Shown piece after piece: positions 6,702 through 13,485 of a stretch of DNA of 13,602 nt. A program made the position numbers and the translations under genes. Source of the DNA: JAAZFF01 sp964405775 (GTDB taxonomy: Bacteria > Verrucomicrobiota > Kiritimatiellia > RFP12 > UBA3636); contig CAYOPG010000062.1 in NCBI GenBank assembly GCA_964405775.1, positions 1 to 13,602 on the forward strand, written 5' to 3'. The notes under the pieces were generated by a model, which made no database searches, was not told where the DNA came from, and saw only the letters and a list, made by a program, of their open reading frames with translations. Within the stretch, counting starts at the first letter, position 1. Every line of letters begins with the position of its first letter.

Positions 6702-8186
6702 ATGAATCTATATTCCGATAACAATCACTCAAATGCACGGGTGCTGGGCAGCACCATAGCCGGATCTTGGTATCCGGGCACGGCTTCTGGTCTTGACTGT
6801 ATGCTGGCAAAATGTTTTTCTCCGATCACCGCAGCGGTAAAGGAACCTTTGCGAGATTTACTTGTGTTGCCACATGCTGGTTATTCGTACTCGGCTCAGA
6901 CTGCTGCATACGCGGTCAAGCACGTATTGGGCGCGAAGTACTCGCGTGTCGTGCTGTTAGCGCCAAGCCATCGCGCATTCATAATGGAAGGGCTTGTGGC
7001 ACCGGAATCCGCAGCCGTGTCTACGCCGTACGGTCAGATTCCGATAGATACAGCGGCGATAAAAACCGTAGCGCGTGCCATCAATGTTACGCTTAGCGAC
7101 GGCATCCACGCCAATGAGCACAGTGCGCAGATACAGTATCCGATTCTGCAATACGCGCTTGGTGATTTTAAAATCGCGCCGTTCATTGTGGGCTCTCCAG
7201 ACTATAGCGGCATACTGCGCACCGCGGCAGCAATAAAGCCGATTATGGATGATAAAACGCTCCTTGTCATCAGCTCCGATTTCACACACTACGGCGACGA
7301 CTTCGACTACACTCCGTTCAGAGATGAAATACGCGAGAAAGTCCGCAAAATGGATTTCGAAGCCTTCAAGAAAATACAGGCGAAAGATCTTGATGGTTTT
7401 CTGGATCTTGTTCACAGTACTGGAGCCACCATCTGCGGCCGCGTGCCTATCGCGGTGATGATGGCGATGCTTCCAGATTCCGCGGAACTTGAAATGACGC
7501 ACTACGAAACATCGTCGGACGACTCAGGTGACTTCTCTCGTTTCGTCTGCTACATGTCGATAGCCGGTCGAGCGGGGTGGGGTGGCCCGGATCAAGCCGG
7601 GAACTCCAGCTTCCTCACTTCCAATGAAAAGCTCCTGCTTCTCAAATTCGCTCGCAACTCTATCAAGCACACGCTAGATACGGGCAAGATACTGCCGGAC
7701 GATCATTTCAAAGGAGAGGCCTCCAGGAACATGCGGCGCGAGATGGGATGTTTCGTGACGCTAAAAATGAAGAACAACGGAGACCTGCGCGGGTGCATTG
7801 GAGAAATCGAGGCTCATCGGCCGCTTTTCAGGGCTGTGACTGCGATGGCTGTGCATTCAGCGTTTGGAGACACGCGTTTTCATCAACTGCACAAGGATGA
7901 ATTCGACAAAATTGAAATAGAAATATCGGCACTCACTCCCGCACGTCCGGTTAAATCCTGGCGGGATATCGTGATCGGGAAACACGGCGTTATAGTCACA
8001 AAACGAGGCCGTTCGGCGGTATTCCTGCCGCAGGTCGCACCGGAGCAAGGCTGGACGCTGGAGGAGACTCTCACTCACCTGTGTTTGAAGGCCGGTCTTC
8101 GTCCGGATGATTGGCGCGAAGGCGCTGAATTTACCGTCTTCGAGGCAATAGTGTTTGGTGAGTCGGATGTGAACCCGCCCGCCTAG
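6702..8186 (+). CDS. AmmeMemoRadiSam system B-A fusion (MEMO1-like plus AMMECR1-like)
   Basis: Two domains that are often separate genes are joined in 494 residues. Residues 15-290 are a MEMO1-like domain (extradiol-dioxygenase fold) with the conserved metal-site residues in order: PHAGYSYS (H58), APSH (H90), NEHSAQIQYP (H140), SSDFTHYG (D193) and TICGRVPI (C245). Residues 305-486 are an AMMECR1-like domain with MGCFVTL (348-354) and LRGCIGEIE (362-370). In bacteria these families occur with a radical SAM protein as the AmmeMemoRadiSam system, whose reaction is not settled; human MEMO1 is reported to bind redox metals. No radical SAM gene is in this window. The ATG follows AAAGGG (6688-6693) at eight bases. 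The gene stands alone behind its own promoter, and its TAG shares a CTAG tetramer with the stop of the opposing prmC. Confidence 0.9.
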   Translation: MNLYSDNNHSNARVLGSTIAGSWYPGTASGLDCMLAKCFSPITAAVKEPLRDLLVLPHAGYSYSAQTAAYAVKHVLGAKYSRVVLLAPSHRAFIMEGLVAPESAAVSTPYGQIPIDTAAIKTVARAINVTLSDGIHANEHSAQIQYPILQYALGDFKIAPFIVGSPDYSGILRTAAAIKPIMDDKTLLVISSDFTHYGDDFDYTPFRDEIREKVRKMDFEAFKKIQAKDLDGFLDLVHSTGATICGRVPIAVMMAMLPDSAELEMTHYETSSDDSGDFSRFVCYMSIAGRAGWGGPDQAGNSSFLTSNEKLLLLKFARNSIKHTLDTGKILPDDHFKGEASRNMRREMGCFVTLKMKNNGDLRGCIGEIEAHRPLFRAVTAMAVHSAFGDTRFHQLHKDEFDKIEIEISALTPARPVKSWRDIVIGKHGVIVTKRGRSAVFLPQVAPEQGWTLEETLTHLCLKAGLRPDDWREGAEFTVFEAIVFGESDVNPPA

Positions 8187-9058
8187 ATGCCGTCAGCCAA
8201 AAAACCCGTCAGGAACCGTTCGGCCCCGGCAAAGTCTTTATGCGTCTCTATGTCGTCGAAACCAAGGTTCGACATATACCGTGCGACGGCGCCCGCTTGG
8301 TTGTCTTCCGCGCTGATTTCAAAGTATACCGAACCTCCCGATGCCAGCAGCATTACGCTTTCATCAAGAATTGCTCGTATTACATCCATTCCGTCCGGGC
8401 CACCGTCTAACGCCTGCATTGGTTCGTGCTCCCGGACGTTACTAGGAAGCCTGTTGCAGGCGGCTGTCGGTATATACGGAGGATTGGAAATCAAGGCGTG
8501 AATAGCACCGCCTTCGAATACGTCGGCCAAATCGACTTCAGAGCAATTTAGGAAAGAAACGCGGTCGGTCAATCCTAGCTCCGCCGCGTTTTCTGCCGCG
8601 AGTTCGAGCGCTTCCGCGCTGGTATCTATGCCAACGACTTTGGCTCCAGGGAATTCATGGGCTATTGACAGCGCTATGCAACCAGTGCCCGTGCCATAGT
8701 CCAATATCCTGGGTGATTCGATTGCCCGCAGTTTTTTGCAGTTGAGCAGCAACTGAACCAGCTCCTCCGTTTCCGGGCGCGGCACCAGCGCTCGTTTGTC
8801 GGTTTTGAGGGTGATGCCTCGAAAATCCCATTGCCCTATAACGTACTGCACTGGCTCGCCTTTGCCAACACGAACGACTCCGCGCCTCATAGCGTCGATC
8901 AGCTTTTCTGGCAACGTGGAATCCAGTTTGGCCGGGAGGTCAAGCCGTTTACAACGCAGAAGTCTCGCCGCTAGCAGTTCGGCCGCAATGCGTGGAGACT
9001 CGACATTGCGCTTCTCCAGAAAATCCGCGGAAGACTGCAGTACCGCGCCCAGCTTCAT
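8183..9058 (-). CDS. prmC: Peptide chain release factor N5-glutamine methyltransferase
   Basis: PrmC (HemK) methylates the glutamine of the GGQ motif in release factors RF1 and RF2, using S-adenosylmethionine. With 291 residues it has normal length. It shows the N-terminal helical region, ALVPRPETEELV (90-101), the SAM-binding LDYGTGTGCIAL (119-130), VVGIDTS (141-147) with the acidic ribose ligand, and the catalytic NPPY (192-195). The frame is open further upstream, but that extension lies inside the preceding gene in another frame and is basic and low in complexity; the ATG at 9058, one base after the preceding stop (TGACATG), gives a proper PrmC N-terminus. There is no clear ribosome binding site, which suggests translational coupling. 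The usual partner prfA is not adjacent. The 3' end overlaps the convergent fusion gene by four bases. Confidence 0.95.
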   Translation of the reverse strand: MKLGAVLQSSADFLEKRNVESPRIAAELLAARLLRCKRLDLPAKLDSTLPEKLIDAMRRGVVRVGKGEPVQYVIGQWDFRGITLKTDKRALVPRPETEELVQLLLNCKKLRAIESPRILDYGTGTGCIALSIAHEFPGAKVVGIDTSAEALELAAENAAELGLTDRVSFLNCSEVDLADVFEGGAIHALISNPPYIPTAACNRLPSNVREHEPMQALDGGPDGMDVIRAILDESVMLLASGGSVYFEISAEDNQAGAVARYMSNLGFDDIETHKDFAGAERFLTGFLADGI

Positions 9059-9059
9059 G

Positions 9060-9437
9060 TCAGAAGGGCAGGTCGTCGTCGTCGGCCGCCAGGTCGTCGG
9101 ACATCGCAGGGGGTACTGCGGCATTCGATTCAAACTCGTCCGTCGCTTTAGGCGCGGCGCCCCCCTCTTCATCGAGTTTCTCAATGCGCCAGCCTTTGAG
9201 ATTGTTGAAATAGCGCCCGTTGTATTCGCGCCCGCCGATGTCGAAGGTTACCTTTACGCGGTCGGCTTCGCCGATGTTATTTAGAAGGTCTGCCTTTTCC
9301 TTGAGGAATTCAAACGATACATCCTGGGGGTATCGATCCTCTTCCGAAGTAACAACGATCTCGCGCTTGCTGAAACCGCTCGGGAAAGTCTGCACTTCTC
9401 CAATTTTCTTTACTGTACCTGTGTATTCGTATGACAT
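9060..9437 (-). CDS. DUF3127 family protein, small OB-like with SSB-type acidic tail
   Basis: A 125-residue protein resembling the DUF3127 family: YEYTGTVKKIG (3-13), GFSKREIVV (21-29), YPQDVSFEF (36-44), DRVKVTFDIGGREYNGRYFNNLKGW in outline (59-83). The pattern of short beta strands looks like an OB fold. After an Ala/Pro/Asp-rich linker (91-118) it ends in DDDDLPF, very like the C-terminal tip of single-stranded DNA-binding protein, which docks repair and replication proteins. A nucleic-acid-binding or SSB-partner role is my inference; no function is established that I can cite. The ATG at 9437 follows AGGAGA (9452-9447) at nine bases; a longer frame to 9497 would run through the promoter. 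It leads a two-gene operon with prmC. Confidence 0.82.
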   Translation of the reverse strand: MSYEYTGTVKKIGEVQTFPSGFSKREIVVTSEEDRYPQDVSFEFLKEKADLLNNIGEADRVKVTFDIGGREYNGRYFNNLKGWRIEKLDEEGGAAPKATDEFESNAAVPPAMSDDLAADDDDLPF

Positions 9438-9467
9438 AGTCCGTGTTCTCCTGAAAATTATGGTTTC

Positions 9468-9497
9468 ATTATAACTGAACAATGACAGCTCGAACAA
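9468..9497 (-). promoter_or_regulatory. Candidate sigma-70 promoter for the DUF3127-prmC operon
   Basis: On the minus strand TTGTTC (9497-9492) and a perfect TATAAT (9473-9468) are separated by 18 bases. Transcription would start near 9461, about 25 bases before the ATG at 9437. This supports the shorter start for the DUF3127 gene. Confidence 0.6.
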
Positions 9498-9597
9498 GGT
9501 TTATTTTGTTGCGCAAAAGGTGCCGCGGTGTGTCCATTTGTAAAATACTGTGCCCAGTCTCTGGATCCTGAAATGATTGGAACCCAAAATTAACCCT
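9498..9597. other. Gap between the carboxylase operon and the DUF3127 promoter
   Basis: The last gene of the acc operon ends at 9598 on the same strand. I see no strong GC stem followed by a T run; only a four-pair CCAG/CTGG stem and a short AACCC direct repeat (near 9581 and 9591). Whether transcription of the acc operon continues into the DUF3127 pair cannot be decided from sequence. Confidence 0.4.
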
Positions 9598-11559
9598 TTA
9601 CAGGTATTCAACCTGAGCTATTGGGGAGCCTTTTTCGATTATCTCTCCATGCTTGGCGATGAATTTAATCACCTTGCAAGGTTTATCGACCTTTATTTGG
9701 TTGAAGAGCTTCATCGCCTCGATTATGCAGATCGGTTCGCCGCCTTTGAGGGTGCCTCCTTCTTCGACAAAGTTTGGACTGTTGAGACCACCACTGCGGT
9801 AGAAGTTGCCTGTAAGAGGGGCGTTGATTGTTGGGAGAGCCTTGCCGGCGGGTTCCGGCGCTGGTGCAGCGGCAGGCGCTGGTGCCTGAGCTGCGGGAGC
9901 CGGGCCAGAGTCGCTCAGCGGCGCGGCTTGCGCAGGCGCGGAGGCGTCGCCGCGGAGCGTGAAGGCTACGTCGTTGCGCCGTATCGACAGCTCGGATATT
10001 CCGAGTTGTTTGACGGTCATCATAAGCCCTTCGATGGCCGTGTAGTCCGAAGGCGCCATTATAGGGCGTGCAACCACGGCCTCCTTCGAGCCGGTCTTCT
10101 TCTTGAGCTCCTCGTCGGCAGGAATCGGGGGGCGTTCGCCAGGGGGCGTTGCGCGCCACTTGAAGTAGGCGAGTGCAGGTTCGGGGAACAGGCAGAAGGA
10201 AAGTATGTCTTCCTCGTTTTTGATAAGAGCGGGATCGACTGAATCCACGGCGCCCGGAAGTCCTGGCTTTAGCATGTCTGCTGGGCGGCCGGTGATGGGT
10301 TTGTCGTCGCCCAGAATTAGCTTCATTATCTTCTTGTCGATCGGCGCTGGCGATTTGCCATAGAGGCCTTTGACGTAGTCGCGTGTTTCCTGCGTCACCA
10401 TTTCATAGCGTTTGCCTGCGAGCACGTTGAGTACTGCCTGTACGCCGATGATTTGGCTCGTGGGCGTGACGAGGGGCGGGTACCCCATGTCTGCGCGAAC
10501 TTGAGGCAGTTCCTTAAGCACCTCTGGCAACCTGTCGAGCGCTCCCTGCTGTTCAAGCTGTGAGCGGAGATTGGAAATCATGCCGCCTGGGATTTTGTGC
10601 TCAAGAATATCCGGATCGATTACCAACTGCATCTTCTGACCGGGCTCGCGCACGGGCGAGAGGTTCATGAAGTGCTTGTTGATTTTCTTTAGCGCGTCGA
10701 CGTCAAGCCCCGCCGCGTAAGGAGTTTCCGCGAATATCGCGAGCATGGTCTCGATAGGCGGCTGTGATGAGAAGCCGGCCACTGACGAGATGGCGCAGTC
10801 GATAGCGCCCGCGCCCGCGTTGACCGCCTCGTAGTAGGTTGCCACGCCCATGCCGCTTGTGGCATGTGTATGCACCTGCACAGGCACGCTGATGTTCTCA
10901 GAAAGAGCCTTGACCAATTCGCGCGCGGCAACAGGAGAGAGTATGCCTGCCATGTCCTTTATGCAGAGCGAATCTATGCCCATCTGCTCCTGTTCTTTTG
11001 CGATGCGTACGTATTCCCCGACCGTATGCACCGGGCTCACTGTGTAGCAAATTGTACCTTGCGCATGTGCGCCGTAGTGTTTGATATGCTTTATCGACTG
11101 CTCTAGGTTGCGATTGTCGTTCAGAGCGTCGAAAGTGCGGAATATGTCAATGCCGTTCTGAACCGAAAGAGCGATGAAGCGCTCAAGCACGTCATCAGCG
11201 TAGTTGCGGTACCCAAGAATGTTCTGGCCGCGAAGCAACATCTGAAGCGGAGTTTTTTTTGCGTGCGATTTGATTTGGCGCAGGCGCTCCCAAGGGTTTT
11301 CGCGAAGGAAACGCATGCTGACATCGAACGTGGCACCGCCCCAGCATTCAAGCGAGTAGAAACCTGCGGAATCGATGACGTCGATGATTTCCATGATGTC
11401 GGAAGTGCGCATGCGCGTCGCCCAAAGCGATTGATGCGCGTCGCGCAGCGTGGTGTCGGTGATCCGCAGTGGCAGACGCGGAGCCGTCTCGGAGACGGTT
11501 TTTGCCTGCTGCGCTTTCGTGGCGGGTTTCTCGGAGGTTGTCTTCTTGGATGTGGTCAT
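9598..11559 (-). CDS. PycB/OadA-type carboxyltransferase fused to an AccB-like biotin carrier
   Basis: A 653-residue protein. After a Lys/Thr/Ala-rich leader (1-28), residues 30-495 are the carboxyltransferase of the pyruvate carboxylase B/oxaloacetate decarboxylase alpha family, which moves CO2 between biotin and pyruvate/oxaloacetate. Visible landmarks: DTTLRDAHQS (35-44, metal ligand D40), CWGGATFDV, MLLRGQN (R110), FRTFDALND (D144), the carbamylated-lysine motif IKDMAG (K201), VHTHATSGM (H230, H232) and VTPTSQIIG (T365). Residues 505-536 resemble the AccB N-terminal region; an Ala/Pro linker (539-573) leads to a biotinyl domain (575-653) with EAMKL (biotin on K617) and an AccB-type thumb (588-597). 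It follows accA by 30 bases in the same operon. No decarboxylase beta/gamma pump genes and no biotin carboxylase are adjacent. An AGAAAG lies upstream of the ATG as a weak binding site. Annotation pipelines may name it pycB or oadA; the exact reaction is open. Confidence 0.88.
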   Translation of the reverse strand: MTTSKKTTSEKPATKAQQAKTVSETAPRLPLRITDTTLRDAHQSLWATRMRTSDIMEIIDVIDSAGFYSLECWGGATFDVSMRFLRENPWERLRQIKSHAKKTPLQMLLRGQNILGYRNYADDVLERFIALSVQNGIDIFRTFDALNDNRNLEQSIKHIKHYGAHAQGTICYTVSPVHTVGEYVRIAKEQEQMGIDSLCIKDMAGILSPVAARELVKALSENISVPVQVHTHATSGMGVATYYEAVNAGAGAIDCAISSVAGFSSQPPIETMLAIFAETPYAAGLDVDALKKINKHFMNLSPVREPGQKMQLVIDPDILEHKIPGGMISNLRSQLEQQGALDRLPEVLKELPQVRADMGYPPLVTPTSQIIGVQAVLNVLAGKRYEMVTQETRDYVKGLYGKSPAPIDKKIMKLILGDDKPITGRPADMLKPGLPGAVDSVDPALIKNEEDILSFCLFPEPALAYFKWRATPPGERPPIPADEELKKKTGSKEAVVARPIMAPSDYTAIEGLMMTVKQLGISELSIRRNDVAFTLRGDASAPAQAAPLSDSGPAPAAQAPAPAAAPAPEPAGKALPTINAPLTGNFYRSGGLNSPNFVEEGGTLKGGEPICIIEAMKLFNQIKVDKPCKVIKFIAKHGEIIEKGSPIAQVEYL

Positions 11560-11589
11560 GGTTATTATTCTTTCTAAAAGGGGTGTGCG

Positions 11590-12558
11590 TTATTTCTTGG
11601 CGGCCGGTTTTGTGTGTTCAAACCTGCCCAGCGCCGTGAATTTCTTATAGCGGTTTTCTACGAGCTTGGAGCCTGTGATGCCGGAGAGCGCTGTGAGCTG
11701 CTCCATCACAGCGGACCGCACATTCGAAATTGTCAAGTCTACGTTCGTGTGGGCGCCGCCCGTCGGTTCGGGGATGATGCCATCGATGACGTGCAACTCC
11801 GCGAGATCTTTTGAGGTTATGCGCAGCGCCTTGGCGGCCTCGGCGGCCTTGGAGCCGTCGCGCCAAAGGATGGAGGCGCAACCTTCCGGGGAAATCACAG
11901 AGTAAACAGCGTATTCGAGCATCAGTATCCGATCCCCGACTGCTATTCCGAGAGCTCCGCCGCTGCCTCCCTCGCCGGTGATGATGGTGACAATCGGAGT
12001 CTCGAGGCGAGCCATTTCCATCAAGTTGCGGCCGATGGCCTCTGCCTGTCCGCGAGCTTCCGCCTCAAGTCCTGGAAACGCTCCCGAGGTGTCCACCATA
12101 GTCACGACAGGCAGCCCCCATGCCTCCGCCAGCTTCATAAGGCGGAGCGCTTTGCGATATCCCTCTGGATTCGCCATGCCGAAATTGTATTCGATGCTTT
12201 CTTCGACGGTCAGACCCTTCCGGTGGCCGATGAGCATAAAGCGCTGCTCGCCGATGCGGGCGAAACCGCCCACCATAGCCTTGTCGTCGCCGAATACGCG
12301 GTCGCCATGAAGTTCGATAAATTCATCGCACATCTTTTGCGTGTACTGCATTATCGTGGGGCGGCCTGGATGGCGGGCAACCTGAACCGTGTCCCACGGA
12401 GAGAGGTTCGCGTAGATCCGGGCCGCCTCGGTATTAAGTTTGCGTTTGAGTGTGGCGATCGTGCTTGAGGCCACTCCGTCGCCCTTCAGGCGTTTAGTTT
12501 CCAGTTGTGCGATCTCGTCGCGTAGTGGCTGGAGACTTTTTTCAAATTCAAATTCCAT
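11590..12558 (-). CDS. accA: Acetyl-CoA carboxylase carboxyltransferase subunit alpha
   Basis: Transfers the carboxyl group from carboxybiotin to acetyl-CoA together with AccD, giving malonyl-CoA for fatty acid synthesis; works as an alpha2beta2 complex in the cytoplasm. The 322 residues match the family throughout: an N-terminal helical part (3-50), RPTIMQYT (66-73), GDRVFGDDKAMVGGFA (85-100), GHRKG (111-115), NFGMANPEGYRKALRLM (125-141), the oxyanion-type EGGSGGALGIAVGD (196-209) and YSVISPEGCASILWRD (219-234). One oddity: the usual DTPGAYPG reads DTSGAFPG (S158). The ATG follows GGAGG (12568-12564) at five bases; this binding site overlaps the TAG of accD, so the two are tightly coupled and made in similar amounts. 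Confidence 0.96.
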   Translation of the reverse strand: MEFEFEKSLQPLRDEIAQLETKRLKGDGVASSTIATLKRKLNTEAARIYANLSPWDTVQVARHPGRPTIMQYTQKMCDEFIELHGDRVFGDDKAMVGGFARIGEQRFMLIGHRKGLTVEESIEYNFGMANPEGYRKALRLMKLAEAWGLPVVTMVDTSGAFPGLEAEARGQAEAIGRNLMEMARLETPIVTIITGEGGSGGALGIAVGDRILMLEYAVYSVISPEGCASILWRDGSKAAEAAKALRITSKDLAELHVIDGIIPEPTGGAHTNVDLTISNVRSAVMEQLTALSGITGSKLVENRYKKFTALGRFEHTKPAAKK

Positions 12559-12567
12559 TGTTTCCTC

Positions 12568-13395
12568 CTATTTCTTCCTGTAGGCGAGGACGTTTGAGAG
12601 GAACGTCTTCATGTCCTTGCGGTTCACAATGCGGTCTACAAAACCGTGCTCCAGAAGGTATTCGGCCGTCTGGAAATTATCCGGCAGCTTTTGTTTTATC
12701 GTCTGCTCTATGACTCGTCTGCCTGCGAACCCTATCAATGTCCCGGGCTCTGCTATGTTGATATCCCCGATCATTGCGTAGCTGGCAGAAACACCGCCGG
12801 TGGTTGGGTCGGAAAGAATGGAGATGAACGGTAGTCTTGCCTTGTCTAACTTAGCTACCGCGGCGCACGTCTTCGCCATCTGCATCAGTGATATTATACC
12901 CTCGTGCATACGCGCGCCGCCCGAGGCAGAGACCATCAGGAAAGCTCGCTTGAACCTTATTGCGTGCTCGATTGCGAGAACTATCTTTTCACCCGTACCG
13001 CTGGCAAGGCTGCCTCCGAGGAACCGGAAGTCCATCACAGCCAGCACTACGCGCGTCCCGTTTATGTTGCCGCTTCCCGTGATTACAGACTCGCTGATCC
13101 CAAGCTTTTCGACTGTTTCCACCGCCTTTTCCTTGTACGGACCTTTGGCATCGCTGAAGTTCAGCGGATCGGACGGTACGATGTGCTGGTTGAATTCCCT
13201 GAACGTGCCAGAATCGACCAGCAGATCTATGCGCTCACGGCAGTTGATGCGTTCGTGGTGATTGCACTTCGGGCACACTTTGAGGTTGGACGCCCACTCG
13301 TCCTTGAACACATGCGCCTGACAAGAAGGGCATACCTGCCAAATATCGGCCGGCACCTCTTGTTTCTTCTGACTGTTCCTTGTAAACCACCCCAT
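12568..13395 (-). CDS. accD: Acetyl-CoA carboxylase carboxyltransferase subunit beta
   Basis: Partner of AccA in the acetyl-CoA carboxyltransferase. The 275 residues show the four-cysteine zinc ribbon (C22, C25, C41, C44) that marks bacterial AccD, followed by the crotonase-like carboxyltransferase core: MDFRFLGGSLASGTGEKI (121-138), SASGGARMHEGI (156-167), SDPTTGGVSASYA (195-207) and EPGTLIGFAGRRVIEQT (216-232), and an ending typical of the family. First gene of an operon with accA and the carboxyltransferase/carrier fusion. Its ATG follows a G-rich GAGGGGGG binding site (about 13410-13402), which stands directly downstream of a strong stem-loop. In E. coli accA and accD are far apart, so linkage here with a keto-acid carboxyltransferase is noteworthy. 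Confidence 0.96.
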   Translation of the reverse strand: MGWFTRNSQKKQEVPADIWQVCPSCQAHVFKDEWASNLKVCPKCNHHERINCRERIDLLVDSGTFREFNQHIVPSDPLNFSDAKGPYKEKAVETVEKLGISESVITGSGNINGTRVVLAVMDFRFLGGSLASGTGEKIVLAIEHAIRFKRAFLMVSASGGARMHEGIISLMQMAKTCAAVAKLDKARLPFISILSDPTTGGVSASYAMIGDINIAEPGTLIGFAGRRVIEQTIKQKLPDNFQTAEYLLEHGFVDRIVNRKDMKTFLSNVLAYRKK

Positions 13396-13416
13396 TATGA
13401 TCCCCCCCTCGACCTA

Positions 13417-13446
13417 TTGAGCTACCCGTCAAGACGGGGTGCTCAA
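13417..13446 (-). promoter_or_regulatory. Stem-loop in the accD leader beside the ribosome binding site
   Basis: Outer arms TTGAGC/GCTCAA (13417-13422, 13441-13446) and inner arms CCCGTC/GACGGG (13425-13430, 13433-13438) are perfect, separated by a two-by-two mismatch. In the minus-strand RNA the apex reads CUUG, a tetraloop known to be stable. The hairpin ends about seven bases from the G-rich binding site. There is no U run after it on this strand, so it is more likely a leader element than a terminator; on the plus strand a T-rich stretch follows, but no plus-strand gene ends here. Confidence 0.5.
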
Positions 13447-13458
13447 TTGTTGATTGTT

Positions 13459-13485
13459 TGTGCGCTCCGTGCCGAATGGCGCACA
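13459..13485. repeat. Second inverted repeat upstream of accD
   Basis: TGTGCGC (13459-13465) and GCGCACA (13479-13485) are perfect arms around 13 bases. It lies 12 bases beyond the accD leader hairpin and could be a second RNA stem or a protein-binding palindrome. The rest of 13486-13602 shows no gene and no convincing promoter. Confidence 0.35.

Noticed and set aside
9059..9184. Longer prmC open frame with 42 extra N-terminal residues
   Set aside because: The extension lies in another frame of the DUF3127 gene, is rich in Arg, Pro and Thr, and makes the protein longer than PrmC normally is.
9438..9497. Longer start for the DUF3127 protein
   Set aside because: It has no ribosome binding site and would overlap the TTGTTC/TATAAT promoter; the internal ATG has a strong AGGAGA.
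9598..11559. Sodium-pumping oxaloacetate decarboxylase operon
   Set aside because: The alpha-like chain is present, but no beta membrane subunit or gamma subunit gene is adjacent, and the carrier is AccB-like.
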